64,000 nt of DNA from Achromobacter marplatensis (GTDB lineage Bacteria > Pseudomonadota > Gammaproteobacteria > Burkholderiales > Burkholderiaceae_B): NCBI RefSeq assembly GCF_002209535.1, contig NZ_NJIG01000006.1, positions 186,001 to 250,000 on the forward strand, written 5' to 3'. A program made the position numbers and the translations under genes. Below the pieces are notes generated by a model, which worked only from the letters and a program-made list of their open reading frames with translations, was not told the origin of the DNA and ran no database searches. Positions 16,570 to 25,952 of this stretch are shown in pieces. How positions within the stretch are numbered: the first letter of the stretch is position 1; each line of letters starts with the position of its first letter.

Positions 16570-17544
16570 ATGCTGAAAACTATCGGGGCGGCTATCGTAG
16601 CCATGGGGATCAGCCTGGGCACTCAGGCCCAGGCCCAGGCCCAGACCTATCCCTCCAAGCCCATCACCATGATCGTGCCGTTCGCGCCGGGCGGCACGGT
16701 GAACCTGATGGGGCGTCTGCTGGCCAATCGGATGTCGGAAGCGCTGGGCCAGACGGTCATCGTGGAAAACAAGCCGGGAGGCGGCGGCAGTATCGGGGCG
16801 AACTTCGTCGCGAAGGCACCGGCCGACGGGTACACCTTGCTGTTGGCGACGATGGGGCAACAGTCGATCCAACCGCTGCTGACCAAGAACCTGCCGTACG
16901 ACGCGATCAGGGACTTTGCGCCGGTCGCGCTGTTTTCCACGGTGCCGAACGTGCTCGCCGTGTCGGCCGACTTGCCGGCCAATAACGTTGCCGAACTGGT
17001 CGAATACGCCAAGCAGCATCCTGGTAGGCTGAACATGGCTTCGGCCGGCATGGGGTCGGTCAACCACCTGACGGGCGAGCTGTTCATGTACCGCTCGGGC
17101 GCCAAGTTCGAACACTTGCCGTACCGCGGTGCGGGCCCGGCGACGGCCGACTTGCTGTCGGGGCAGGTGCAGGTGCTGTTCGCGAACCTGCCCAACGTGC
17201 TGGCCTACATCAAGCCGGGCAAGGTGCGCGTGCTGGCCGTGGCCAGCGAGCAGCGCAGCCCCGCGATTCCGGATGTGCCGACGCTGGCGGAGGCCGGCGT
17301 GAAGGATGCCGTGGTGGAATCCTGGTATGGCGTCATGGCGCCGGCAGGCACGCCGCCCGAGGTGATCCGCAAGCTGCAGGACACGGTCATCGACCTGGCC
17401 AAGGACCCGTCCATGATCGCGCATCTGGCCGAGCAGGGCGCCGTGCCGTTTGCCGGCACCAGCGCGGACCTTGCCAAGCTGTCCGGCGAAGAGACCGAGC
17501 GCTGGAAGCGCATCATCGACAGCGCCGACGTCCAGACGAACTGA
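16570..17544 (+). CDS. Bug/TctC-family periplasmic binding protein
   Basis: The signal peptide contains a run of repeated Gln-Ala (about residues 19-27), followed by YPSKPITMIVPFAPGGTVN and VIVENKPGGGGSIGA, the Bug hallmarks. At 324 residues it has normal length. It follows the ArgH-like lyase by 30 bp with AGGGGAA as Shine-Dalgarno, so it is the second gene of that operon and probably captures the lyase substrate in the periplasm. Its TGA abuts the convergent hydrolase stop inside the palindrome TGATCA, leaving no room for a separate terminator. Confidence 0.93.
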   Translation: MLKTIGAAIVAMGISLGTQAQAQAQTYPSKPITMIVPFAPGGTVNLMGRLLANRMSEALGQTVIVENKPGGGGSIGANFVAKAPADGYTLLLATMGQQSIQPLLTKNLPYDAIRDFAPVALFSTVPNVLAVSADLPANNVAELVEYAKQHPGRLNMASAGMGSVNHLTGELFMYRSGAKFEHLPYRGAGPATADLLSGQVQVLFANLPNVLAYIKPGKVRVLAVASEQRSPAIPDVPTLAEAGVKDAVVESWYGVMAPAGTPPEVIRKLQDTVIDLAKDPSMIAHLAEQGAVPFAGTSADLAKLSGEETERWKRIIDSADVQTN

Positions 17545-19281
17545 TCAGCCGCCGCGGTTGTCGTACGCGGCCTCTTTGCCGTCCCCGTCATCCATCGCGG
17601 CGCGGGTCCGTTCCATTAGATGCTGTTTCAGGCCGGCCAGCGCATCGGCCGGCCAATCCGGCGCACCGGTCACCGCCAGCCAGGCGTCCACATAATGCTG
17701 CGGCGCGTACACATGGCCGTAGCCGATCGGCGTGTGGGTGCTGACGGACATGTCCAGCGCAAGTTGCAGCATGGTCACGACCGGCACCCAGCGCAGGTCG
17801 GGCGAGACGTCGGGGCCGTAGGGAGGATCCATCCACGCGGGTCGCCGGTACAGGTCGCGATAGTCGAAGAACGTGACGGCGTCGCTGGCGTACTGCAGGT
17901 AGACGATGCGCATCGGGCCCCAGGGCGCGTCGGCGGGCACCGGCGAGCCGTCCTGGTTCATGAAGCGCACGAAGGCGCCGTCGCGCAGTTGCGGCAGCCA
18001 GGCGGGGGAGTCCGGGTTGCGGGCGTCGGTGATGGCGCGCCAGACCCGGCTTTCAAACGGCGGGCCGCTCCAGAGTGCGCCCTGGATGGGGTCGCCGATC
18101 ATTTCGAAGAGCTCGGCGGACCGCGCGGAATTCATGGCGCCCAGACTCAGGCCATGCAGATACAGCTTGGGCCGCTGGTCTTTGGGCAGGGCGGTCCAGT
18201 GGTTGTAGATTTCGACGAAGAGCGCGCGTGCGGCTTCGGCGCCATACTCGGGCTGGGCCAGCAGCGATAGCGGGCTGGACAGGTAGGAATACTGGATCGC
18301 CACGCTGGCCACGTCGCCGTGCAGCAGGTATTCGACGGCGTCCATGGCGGCCGGGTCGATCCACCCCGTGCCCGTGGGCGTTACCACCACCAGCGCAGAC
18401 CGCTTGAACGCGCCGACGCGCTTCAATTCTTCCAGCGCCAGCCGGGCCCGCGCCTGCGCCGTGGCGGCGCCGGGCAATCCCACGTACACGCGGATGGGTT
18501 CCAGCGCGTCGCGACCGGTCTGCGTGCGGATTTCACGCGCGCTGGGGCCGGAGGCGATGTATTCGCGGCCTGCCCGGCCCAACTGCTTCCAGGCGATCAG
18601 CGAGTCGGGGCTGCCCGTCTTGGCCGGGTCAGTGGGCTGCGGGCGCTCGGGCTCGATCAGCGCGTCGTACTCGCGGAACGAGGCGTCCAGCACGTGCAGT
18701 GCCGCCCGGAAAAACACGTTGTTGGCCAACGACCAGAAGATCACGATCGCGATGGCCGCGCCGGCCACGTTGGCGACGCGCCGCGGCACCACGCGGCGCA
18801 CCTGCGCGGACAGCGTGCGGGCCAGCAGCTTGAACAAGCGGCCCAGCGCCAGCAGCACGGCAAAGGTGATCAGCGCCGTGGCGCTGACCTTGAAGGGGTG
18901 CGCGCTGGTGACGGGTTCCATCTTCATCAGGGCGCGGATCGTGTTCTGCCATTCCGCCGCGCGCCACAGGAACAGCACCAGCACGGACAGGCACAGCACG
19001 GTGATCAGCGCGTTGGTGATGCGGGCGGCGCGTGCCTTGGGTTCAGGCAGTTCCAGATAGGCCCATAGCCAGTGCCACAGCACGCCCAGCCCATAACCGG
19101 CGGCTAGGCAGGTACCGGCCAGCACGCCCTGGGTCAGGTAGGTGCGGGGAACCAGGGTGGGCGTGAGCGAGGCCGCAAAGAACAGCGTGCCCAGCAGCAG
19201 GCCGACCCCGGACAGCGATTCCAGGTGCGAACGGAAAAAGGCAGGCAGACGGTGTGGGAGGCCAGGGCGCAGGGACGTCAT
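17545..19281 (-). CDS. Membrane-anchored alpha/beta hydrolase (Abhydrolase_9 type)
   Basis: A 578-residue protein with five or so hydrophobic segments in the first 200 residues, matching the N-terminal membrane part of the PF15420/PF10081 family. A catalytic alpha/beta domain follows. The nucleophile elbow is GLSLG with S379 in the YLHGLSLGAMNS region. The active-site domain probably sits in the periplasm or cytoplasm close to the membrane; the substrate is unknown. The start ATG at 19281 overlaps the stop of the truncated GST gene (ATGA), so translation is coupled to it. The longer frame to 19992 covers the GST in another frame and is rejected. Confidence 0.85.
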   Translation of the reverse strand: MTSLRPGLPHRLPAFFRSHLESLSGVGLLLGTLFFAASLTPTLVPRTYLTQGVLAGTCLAAGYGLGVLWHWLWAYLELPEPKARAARITNALITVLCLSVLVLFLWRAAEWQNTIRALMKMEPVTSAHPFKVSATALITFAVLLALGRLFKLLARTLSAQVRRVVPRRVANVAGAAIAIVIFWSLANNVFFRAALHVLDASFREYDALIEPERPQPTDPAKTGSPDSLIAWKQLGRAGREYIASGPSAREIRTQTGRDALEPIRVYVGLPGAATAQARARLALEELKRVGAFKRSALVVVTPTGTGWIDPAAMDAVEYLLHGDVASVAIQYSYLSSPLSLLAQPEYGAEAARALFVEIYNHWTALPKDQRPKLYLHGLSLGAMNSARSAELFEMIGDPIQGALWSGPPFESRVWRAITDARNPDSPAWLPQLRDGAFVRFMNQDGSPVPADAPWGPMRIVYLQYASDAVTFFDYRDLYRRPAWMDPPYGPDVSPDLRWVPVVTMLQLALDMSVSTHTPIGYGHVYAPQHYVDAWLAVTGAPDWPADALAGLKQHLMERTRAAMDDGDGKEAAYDNRGG

Positions 19282-19757
19282 CCTGTCAGTCCCGGTCCGG
19301 TGGCCCACGCGCGGCCACCCAGCTGCCCATCCAGCCAGGCGTAGGCCAGTTCCAGCTGTTCCGTCGCAAGCGCCAGGCCTTCCCGCCGCTTGGCGTCGTC
19401 GCCCGTCAAGGCGCCGTTGACCGCGTGCCTCACCCCGTTCATGACGTGCAAGTCGAAGAAGCGGTCCAGGAAACGCACCTCCAGCGCGGCGGCCGGGTCG
19501 GCGGGTACCAGGCTTGCCGGCCCGGGGTGGGCCAGTTGCAGGTATTCGATGATGATGCTGGTTTCGGCGACGTTGCGGTCGCCGTCCACCAGCAGCGGGA
19601 ACTTGTGCAAGGGCCAGCGCCGCAGCCATTCGGCCGCGTGCTCCGGCGTCTGCGGACCGATGCAGCGGAATTCGAACGGGATGGCGTTCTCGTACAGCGC
19701 GATCAGGACTTTCTGCGTGTACGAGGAAAACGGATGGCCGTAGAGCGCAAGCGACAT
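19278..19757 (-). pseudogene. Glutathione S-transferase, C-terminally truncated
   Basis: Residues 1-75 form an intact thioredoxin-like GST N-domain (MSLALYGHPFSSYTQKVLIAL, with the S/T-rich G-site and VAETSIIIEYL). The helical C-domain begins normally but stops at residue 159 after WATGPGLTG, exactly where GSTs continue with T-L-A-D-C-A and about 50-60 more residues including the N-capping box. The stop falls in an ATGA overlap with the membrane hydrolase start. A deletion that fused the two genes is the simplest explanation. The truncated protein could still be made but is unlikely to fold as a normal GST. Confidence 0.65.
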
Positions 19758-19975
19758 GGCGGGGTCTCCTGATTCGGTCGGCCTTTATTATGCAAGCGCA
19801 AGCCCGCCATGGGGGAAAACTGGTAGCGAAGCCGGTTGGATAATTGTTTCCACCAGACGGACGGCAGCCGTTTCCGCCATGCCGGATCCGCCCAAAACTA
19901 ATACAGTGTCCGACAAGCCGACGGCAAGGTCGCCGCGGGACAACATGAAGTCTGGATACCAGGACTGGAGACGGG

Positions 19976-20743
19976 ATGGATACGATTAGCAAACAGGGCG
20001 CCAGCGTGCGCGATCAAGTCAGCGCAACGGAATGGCAGGTCCGCACGGACTTGGCCGCCCTGTATCGGCTGGTGGCGCTGTTCGGGTGGGACGACCTGAT
20101 TTTCACGCACATCACCGCCAAGGTGCCAGGCACCGAGCATTTCCTGATCAACCCCTACGGCATGATGTTCGACGAGATCACGGCGTCCAGCCTGGTCAAG
20201 ATCGACCTGAACGGCAACAAGGTCATGGCGTCGGAATACGACATCAACCCGGCCGGCTTCACCATCCACAGCTGTATCCACGCGGCCCGCAAGGATGCGA
20301 TGTGCGTGTTGCATACGCACTCCATCAACGGCGTGGCGGTATCGGCGCAGAAGGCGGGGTTGCTGCCGTTGTCGCAATTCGCGTTCATTGCGCTGCGTTC
20401 GTTGAGCTATCACGATTACGAAGGCCTGGCGCTGAACCCGGAAGAGCAGCCGCGTCTGGTGCGCGACCTGGGCAGCAACAACTACCTGATCCTGCGCAAC
20501 CACGGCTTGCTGACGGTGGGCCAGACAATGGCCGAAGCGTTCCAGGCCATGCACCGCCTGGAAGCCGCCTGCATGGCGCAGGTGCGGGCGCAGGCGGGCG
20601 GCAGCGAACTGATCTTCATTCCGCCGGAAGTCCTGGCGCGCGCCGCAGTCGAATCCCCGGCCGACCGGGCGCACAAGGCAGCGCTGGCGTGGCCGGGCCT
20701 GCTGCGCCGGTTGGACCGGAAGAACCCGGGCTACGCAGAGTAA
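19976..20743 (+). CDS. Class II aldolase/adducin-family protein
   Basis: A 255-residue protein of the fuculose-1-phosphate aldolase/adducin fold. Zinc ligands are H113 and H115 in VLHTHS and H176 in LRNHGLLT; the segment ENxFLINPYGMMFDEIT type loop at about 55-70 is present. The canonical catalytic Glu in the EH motif is not obvious, as in many family members of unknown activity. GGAGACGGG precedes the ATG. It is divergent from the GST/hydrolase pair and has no sugar-use genes next to it, so the substrate is unknown. Confidence 0.88.
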   Translation: MDTISKQGASVRDQVSATEWQVRTDLAALYRLVALFGWDDLIFTHITAKVPGTEHFLINPYGMMFDEITASSLVKIDLNGNKVMASEYDINPAGFTIHSCIHAARKDAMCVLHTHSINGVAVSAQKAGLLPLSQFAFIALRSLSYHDYEGLALNPEEQPRLVRDLGSNNYLILRNHGLLTVGQTMAEAFQAMHRLEAACMAQVRAQAGGSELIFIPPEVLARAAVESPADRAHKAALAWPGLLRRLDRKNPGYAE

Positions 20744-20749
20744 AGCGGC

Positions 20750-20776
20750 GGCAGCGCTCTTTTTAGGGGCGCTGCC
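20750..20776. terminator. Hairpin between convergent genes
   Basis: Arms GGCAGCGC and GCGCTGCC enclose an 11-nt loop containing a T5 run, just 7 bp after the aldolase-like stop and 17 bp before the stop of the convergent gene. It probably ends transcription in both directions, although no downstream T-run exists on either strand. Confidence 0.45.
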
Positions 20777-20792
20777 TGATCCGGTTGCGGCG

Positions 20793-21599
20793 TTACGGCT
20801 TCGCCTTGGGCGAGGCCTGCAGGAATTCGGCGCAATCGGGCAGCGGCGACGTCGGTGCATAGACCGAACCGTCGGATTTCCATTTGTAGGTCACCGTGTA
20901 GCTGCACTGCTTGTCGGCCGCAGGAGCAACCTCGGCCTTCGTCGGCGCCGGCTTCGCGCTGGAGTCGGCGTAGCGGCTGGCGGTCGCTGGCGCGCGCGTT
21001 GCCTGGGTGGTGACTTGCAGGTCCGGATACTCCGCGCCGCTGGCCGTCTTGGTTCCGGGCAAGGCTTTCAGAGCGGCCTTGAATTGATAGGCATCGATGC
21101 AGTGGCCATCACGCTTGCGCTGGTCGGCTTCATTGAAGCAGGCGCGGATCGTCGCTTCCGTCGACGACGGCATGATGAACACCAGATTGCTGGCGGAAGG
21201 TTCGCCCAGCGTGACCTCGAACAGATAGAGGTCCTGGCGGATGAAGCTGCCGCCTGAGAATTGCGTCTCTAGTTTGTAGTCGGGTTCGGCCGGGCCGACC
21301 ACGCCCACCAGCGCGCGATCTTCGCTCAGGCGGATCAGCTGGGGCCAAACGGTGAACTTGGAAAAATCCGGAATGTCGGGCAAGTCCCAGAATGCGCGGT
21401 CGGAGCGCAGCGTGCGGCTGGTAGCGAACGGGCCGTTGGTTTCGAAGGACCCGTCCGTTTTGATGCCGACGCACCAGTCGGTCTGCGCGTTGCAGAAAAG
21501 CTTGTTGTCCGGGTTCAGCTTCAATGGTTCAGTGTCCGGCTGTGCCAGGGCAGCAACCGGCAGGGCGGCCGAAATCAGTAAGGCAAACACTTTTTTCAT
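20793..21599 (-). CDS. Exported hypothetical protein (268 aa)
   Basis: The ATG at 21599 begins a clear signal peptide MKKVFALLISAALPVAALAQ, so the product is periplasmic; the frame to 21650 adds 17 residues before it and is rejected. Four or more cysteines (LFCNAQTDWC, RACFNEAD, GHCID, KQCSY, LPDCAEF) could form disulphides. The family is not recognised. There is no lipobox or membrane anchor. It ends convergent to the aldolase-like gene and is divergent from the yceI-like gene. Confidence 0.8.
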   Translation of the reverse strand: MKKVFALLISAALPVAALAQPDTEPLKLNPDNKLFCNAQTDWCVGIKTDGSFETNGPFATSRTLRSDRAFWDLPDIPDFSKFTVWPQLIRLSEDRALVGVVGPAEPDYKLETQFSGGSFIRQDLYLFEVTLGEPSASNLVFIMPSSTEATIRACFNEADQRKRDGHCIDAYQFKAALKALPGTKTASGAEYPDLQVTTQATRAPATASRYADSSAKPAPTKAEVAPAADKQCSYTVTYKWKSDGSVYAPTSPLPDCAEFLQASPKAKP

Positions 21600-21799
21600 T
21601 GTCGTTTCCGTGATCGCGGTAGAGATGCGGCGCATTATTGCCTGAATCAAGTTTTGTTCATTTCAATCTGGCAGGAATGCCGACAGGACGTTTCAGTCCT
21701 ATTTTTACGGCTGACTCCAAGCTGAATGTTATGGTTTGGCTTCCAATCGGTGGCTGCGCTGTATCGCGCGCGGCCCCGTTCCCGTCATGAGGAGCCCTG

Positions 21800-22384
21800 A
21801 TGAAGTCGATCCCGTCCCTGCTGCTGGGCGCAAGCGCGCTGATGTTGGCATTACCGGCCGCCGCTGCGCCGGTCACCTACGATCTGGACCCGTCGCATAC
21901 CTACCCCAGCTTTGAAGCCGATCACATGGGTGGCCTGTCGACGTGGCGCGGCAAGTTCAACAAGTCCAAGGGGGTGGTGGTGCTGGACCGCGAAGCGCGC
22001 ACCGGCACGGTGGAAGTCACGGTGGACATCAATTCCGTCGATTTCGGCCACGACGAAATGAACCAGCATGCCGTCGCGCCCGACATCTTCGACGCCGCCC
22101 GCTATCCCACGGCCACCTTCAAGGGCAAGTTCACCAAGTTCGACGGCGACCGCCCCGAAGAGGCTACGGGTGACCTGACCCTGCGCGGCGTCACGCGGCC
22201 CGTCAAGATGGAGATCGACGATTTCAAGTGCATCCAGCACCCGATGGAAAAACGCGAGGTCTGCGGTGCCGACGTGTCAACGAAGTTCAGCCGCAAGGAC
22301 TTCGGGCTGGAGTTCGGCCTGGACATGGGGTTCAAGCCGGAAGTGGAGTTGAAGATCCAGGTGGAGGCGGGGCGGCGTCCTTGA
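21800..22384 (+). CDS. YceI-family periplasmic protein
   Basis: A signal peptide (about residues 1-22, ending AAAA) precedes a lipocalin-like beta-barrel starting VTYDLDPSHTYPSFEADHMGGLSTWRGKF, typical of YceI. These proteins bind polyisoprenoids or similar amphiphiles in the periplasm; some are induced by acid or high pH. At 194 residues the length is normal. GAGGAG precedes the ATG. It stands alone, with the convergent hydrolase 27 bp away, and no cytochrome b561 partner gene is adjacent. Confidence 0.93.
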   Translation: MKSIPSLLLGASALMLALPAAAAPVTYDLDPSHTYPSFEADHMGGLSTWRGKFNKSKGVVVLDREARTGTVEVTVDINSVDFGHDEMNQHAVAPDIFDAARYPTATFKGKFTKFDGDRPEEATGDLTLRGVTRPVKMEIDDFKCIQHPMEKREVCGADVSTKFSRKDFGLEFGLDMGFKPEVELKIQVEAGRRP

Positions 22385-22411
22385 GCATCACGTCACGCGC
22401 CGCGCCGCCTC

Positions 22412-23464
22412 TCAAAGCCGCACCACCGCCAACACCGCCTCTGCAAACGCCTCAGGCGCCTCTTGCGGCAGGTTGTGGCCGATGCCGCCCGTGATGTCGC
22501 GGTGCTGGTATTTGCCGCTGAACTGCTTGGCGTAGCTGGCGGGGGGCGGATGCGGGGCGCCGTTGGCGTCGCCTTCCAGGGTGATCGTCGGCACCGTGAT
22601 CTTCGGTGTGGCCGCTAGGCGTTTTTCCAGTTCGTCGTAATGCGATTCGCCTTCGGCCAATGCCAGGCGCCAGCGGTAGTTGTGCACCACGATCGCCACG
22701 TGGTCAGGGTTGTCGAATGACTGTGCGGAACGTTGATACGTCGCGTCGTCGAACTTCCACTGCGGCGATGCCAACTGCCAGATCAGCTTGTTGAAGCCGT
22801 CGCGGTTGGCGGCGTAGCCCGCTGCGCCGCGTTCGGTGGCGAAGTAGAACTGGTACCACCACTGGAATTCCGCTTGCGGGGGCAACGGTTTGCGGTTGGC
22901 TTCCTGGCTGCCGATCAGGTAGCCGCTGACGGACACCAGCGCCTGGCAACGTTCGGGCCACAGCGCGGCCATGATGTTGGCGGTGCGCGCGCCCCAATCG
23001 AAGCCGGCAATGACCGCACGTTCGATCTTCAGCGCATCCATCAGCGCGATGATGTCCACGGCGACCACTGCCTGTTCGCCGTTGCGGGGCGTGTCGGCCG
23101 ACAGGAAGCGCGTCGAGCCGTAGCCGCGCAGGTACGGGACGATGACGCGATAACCGGCGGCGGTCAGCCGTGGCACGACGTCGACAAAGGCGTGGATGTC
23201 GTAAGGCCAGCCGTGCAGCAGGATGGCGACAGGGCCGGTGCTGGGGCCGGCGTCCACATAACCGACATCGAGCGTGCCGGCCCGGATCTGGCGGATGCCG
23301 TCGAACGACGCGGCGCTGCGGCGGGGTGTAGTGTTGGCGGGTTGCGCAGGGCTGGACTTGGCCTGCGCCGTGCCGCTCACGCCAAGGTTCAGCAGGCTGA
23401 TGCCTGCCAGGGTGGACGTCGTGGCGAGCAGGCGGCGACGCCGGGTGTCGATAGGGTCTGTCAT
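22412..23464 (-). CDS. Tat-exported alpha/beta hydrolase (epoxide hydrolase/haloalkane dehalogenase-like)
   Basis: A twin-arginine signal (TRRRRLLATTSTLAGIS, cleavage after about residue 35) leads to an alpha/beta hydrolase. The oxyanion motif is LLHGWPYD (83-89), the nucleophile is D156 in AGFDWGAR, and the catalytic His lies in GGIGHNLPQE near the end. An Asp nucleophile in G-x-D-x-G separates it from esterases and points to epoxide hydrolase or dehalogenase chemistry. The family often includes broad-specificity detoxifying enzymes. It is monocistronic. Confidence 0.88.
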   Translation of the reverse strand: MTDPIDTRRRRLLATTSTLAGISLLNLGVSGTAQAKSSPAQPANTTPRRSAASFDGIRQIRAGTLDVGYVDAGPSTGPVAILLHGWPYDIHAFVDVVPRLTAAGYRVIVPYLRGYGSTRFLSADTPRNGEQAVVAVDIIALMDALKIERAVIAGFDWGARTANIMAALWPERCQALVSVSGYLIGSQEANRKPLPPQAEFQWWYQFYFATERGAAGYAANRDGFNKLIWQLASPQWKFDDATYQRSAQSFDNPDHVAIVVHNYRWRLALAEGESHYDELEKRLAATPKITVPTITLEGDANGAPHPPPASYAKQFSGKYQHRDITGGIGHNLPQEAPEAFAEAVLAVVRL

Positions 23465-23615
23465 GGCGGAGGCTCCATAAAGGGTTCGCAGGGTTGGGGA
23501 CTTGCTGCGAACGATTTATAGAGGTCCGGCGCGCGCGCCGGGTGTCCGAATGTATGGGCCCCAGGGGCGGATACAGTGCGATTCAAATCTGCCGGTTTTC
23601 CGCCATGGATTCGGC

Positions 23616-24062
23616 TCAGTCGGGAATTTCCGGTTCGACGAGCTTGGCCAGCTGCGTCAGCGATTCCTGCCAGCCCAGGTAGCACATCTCGGGCGGAATG
23701 ACGGCAGGGATGCCTTCCTGAACGATGCTGATGTCGGTGCCGCAGGATACCTTGCGCAGCGTGATCGTGGTCTGCATCTGTCCGGGCAGGTTCGGGTCGT
23801 CGAAGCGGTCCGTGTAGCGGATTTTTTCGGAGGGGACCAGCTCCAGGTATTCACCGCCGAAACCGCTGCTGTTGCCGGTCGAGAAATTGCGGAACGACAT
23901 CTTGTGGACGCCGCCCACCTTGGCGTCCAGCTGGTGGACCTGGCAGGTGAATCCATAGGGGGGAAGCCATTTCGCGACGGCGTCGGGCTCAAGGAAAGCG
24001 CGGTAGACGCGTTCGGGCGCGGCGCGCAGGACGCGGTGGAAGGTAACGGTGCCGGTAGTCAT
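23616..24062 (-). CDS. SRPBCC/AHSA1-domain protein
   Basis: The ATG at 24062 follows AAGGCGG by about 8 bp and gives 148 residues; upstream ATGs at 24098 and 24128 are possible but without such a site. The sequence fits an Aha1/START-like helix-grip fold: the opening TVTFHRVLRAAPERVYRAFLEPDAVAKWLPP and the closing GWQESLTQLAKLVE are characteristic. Function is unknown; such proteins bind hydrophobic ligands or occur with ArsR regulators. No ArsR gene is next to it. The FAD monooxygenase gene ends 88 bp upstream of it on the same strand. Confidence 0.85.
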   Translation of the reverse strand: MTTGTVTFHRVLRAAPERVYRAFLEPDAVAKWLPPYGFTCQVHQLDAKVGGVHKMSFRNFSTGNSSGFGGEYLELVPSEKIRYTDRFDDPNLPGQMQTTITLRKVSCGTDISIVQEGIPAVIPPEMCYLGWQESLTQLAKLVEPEIPD

Positions 24063-24149
24063 GGTGTGTCCGCCTTGGAATGAGAGGGTCGTACTCATAC
24101 GACGTTCAGAGGACAACGAAATCGACATGGCCGGAGCTAGTGAAAACCC

Positions 24150-25718
24150 CTAGTTCTGTAACCGTCCGATGTACGCCGACAGCGCTTCGGCATGCCCCTG
24201 TTCGGCACGCAGGCCGACGTGGCCATCGGCCCGGACGACCACGAGCACAATGCCGCGCACGCCCAGCGCATGGGCGATGTCGGGCGCCAGGTAGGCATGC
24301 ACCCCGGATACCCCGGCATTCGCGGTCAGGACGATCACTTGTTCGATGATGGCTCCGCCAGCTAGCGCGTCCATGTCGCGGCGCACCTGCTCCAGGGCGT
24401 CCTCCGGCGTCGCGGCGCAGCCGATCAGCAGGGCGGTGTGGCCCAGGCGGCGAGTGCAGGCATGCAGGTGGCCGACGCCGCCCGATGCGAACGTCAGGGG
24501 AATCTGATCAGGCAGACGCTGGCCCGGCCAAAGGGCTTCGTGCGGATCGCCCATGACGATAGGTGATCCTGCGTAGTCGATATCAAGCTCGGCCTCCGCT
24601 ACCGCTTCATGGTGCCGCGTGCCAGGATCGGCAAAGGCCGTCCGGATCGCTGCATCTCGTTCGCGGCGGGCGCGTTCCCCCTTGACCATCTGTGCGCGTT
24701 CGGCGGCATCGCCCGAGGCCATCACCTGATCGGCCACGGGGCGCCGTTCGGCGTGATAGCTGTCCAGCAGCGTGTCGGAACAATGTCCCTGGCAAACCAG
24801 CGCAAGCTTCCAGCCCAGGTTGTAGGCATCTTGCAGCCCGGTATTCATGCCATGCCCTTGCGCCGGGCTGCAGGTGTGCGCAGCGTCACCGGCCAGCAAC
24901 ACACGGCCCGATCGGAAGTTCCGGGCAACCTTGGTGTGGCAATCGAAGCGTGCGGGATGCGAAATCTGGTCAAACCTCGCGTCAGGCAGGTAGCGTTGCA
25001 AGGTGGCCAGCGCGTCGGCGACCAGATCGGATTGCGCGGAGCGGGGCCGCAGGTACACGCGCCAGCGGCGGTCGGGCAGGGCCGTCAGAATGACCGGCGT
25101 CGGATCCAGATAGGCGTAGTTGGCTTCAAAGGATTCCGGCCATGCCGGGATGGCCGCGTCAAACACGGCCCAAGGCTGGTGGATGTCGTGGCCGTCTTGT
25201 TCGATACCCATCAACGTGCGGACGGTGCTGTGGTGTCCGTCGCATCCGACTACCCATTGCGCGTGGACCTCTGACCGCGCGCCCCGCTGATCGATTGTGG
25301 CTGCAACGCCATCGGGTTGCGCCACCAAGCCCACAAGCGTGGTGGCGCGGGTGACCGCGCCGCCGTGTGCGACGAGATAGTCGTGGAGGATGGATTCGGT
25401 CATTTCTTCCGAGATGCCGATATTGAATGGATACCGGCTGGCGCACAGCGACAGGTCAATGTCGCCCAGCACGGCGCCATCGGCATGGATACGGGCATGG
25501 CGCTGTTTGACGCCCAGACGCAAGAGCGGGTCGGCGATGCCCAGTGCGTCCAGTATTTCGATTGATCGAGGATGCACGACGGTGGCGCGGTCCCATTCCA
25601 TGGGCTGCTCGTGTGCGTCGATCAACAGGCATTGGACGCCGCGCCGAACCAGCTCCACGGCGGTGAGCAGGCCGGCTGGGCCCGCGCCTACGACCAGAAC
25701 GGTTGTCGCGATCATCAT
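24150..25718 (-). CDS. FAD-dependent aromatic monooxygenase (PheA/TfdB/RdmE type)
   Basis: A class A flavoprotein hydroxylase of 522 residues. The Rossmann fingerprint is VVGAGPAGLLTAVELVRRG (residues 8-26), and the second FAD motif is GDAAHTCSPAQGHGMNTGLQDA around 285-306. A thioredoxin-like C-terminal region of about 130 residues is present. Members hydroxylate phenols or polyketide rings using NAD(P)H and O2. GGGAG lies just before the ATG pair at 25715-25718. No ring-cleavage genes are adjacent, so the substrate is open. Confidence 0.9.
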   Translation of the reverse strand: MMIATTVLVVGAGPAGLLTAVELVRRGVQCLLIDAHEQPMEWDRATVVHPRSIEILDALGIADPLLRLGVKQRHARIHADGAVLGDIDLSLCASRYPFNIGISEEMTESILHDYLVAHGGAVTRATTLVGLVAQPDGVAATIDQRGARSEVHAQWVVGCDGHHSTVRTLMGIEQDGHDIHQPWAVFDAAIPAWPESFEANYAYLDPTPVILTALPDRRWRVYLRPRSAQSDLVADALATLQRYLPDARFDQISHPARFDCHTKVARNFRSGRVLLAGDAAHTCSPAQGHGMNTGLQDAYNLGWKLALVCQGHCSDTLLDSYHAERRPVADQVMASGDAAERAQMVKGERARRERDAAIRTAFADPGTRHHEAVAEAELDIDYAGSPIVMGDPHEALWPGQRLPDQIPLTFASGGVGHLHACTRRLGHTALLIGCAATPEDALEQVRRDMDALAGGAIIEQVIVLTANAGVSGVHAYLAPDIAHALGVRGIVLVVVRADGHVGLRAEQGHAEALSAYIGRLQN

Positions 25719-25877
25719 GGATCTCCCTGAGCGGGGGGCATTGGCGGGGGGGCTTGCGTCACGCGATTCGCGTCTGGCGAAATTAGAGCAAGCGGGATGC
25801 CCTCGTCAACGGTTCCGGAGCCCGTCGCATGGCTGAGGGATCGGAAGACCGGTACGGGCTTACCAGTGCCGGCACAA

Positions 25878-25915
25878 TGAAAAAGGCCACGGGATCAGCG
25901 CCGTGGCCTTTTTCA
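25878..25915. terminator. Bidirectional Rho-independent terminator
   Basis: Perfect 15-bp arms TGAAAAAGGCCACGG and CCGTGGCCTTTTTCA flank an 8-nt loop, with an A-run before and a T-run after the GC-rich stem. On the leftward strand it follows the DUF1993 gene stop by 37 bp and is its natural terminator. Confidence 0.9.
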
Positions 25916-25952
25916 ATGGTGCGGCGTCAGGTCCGCACGCACTTATGTGTCA

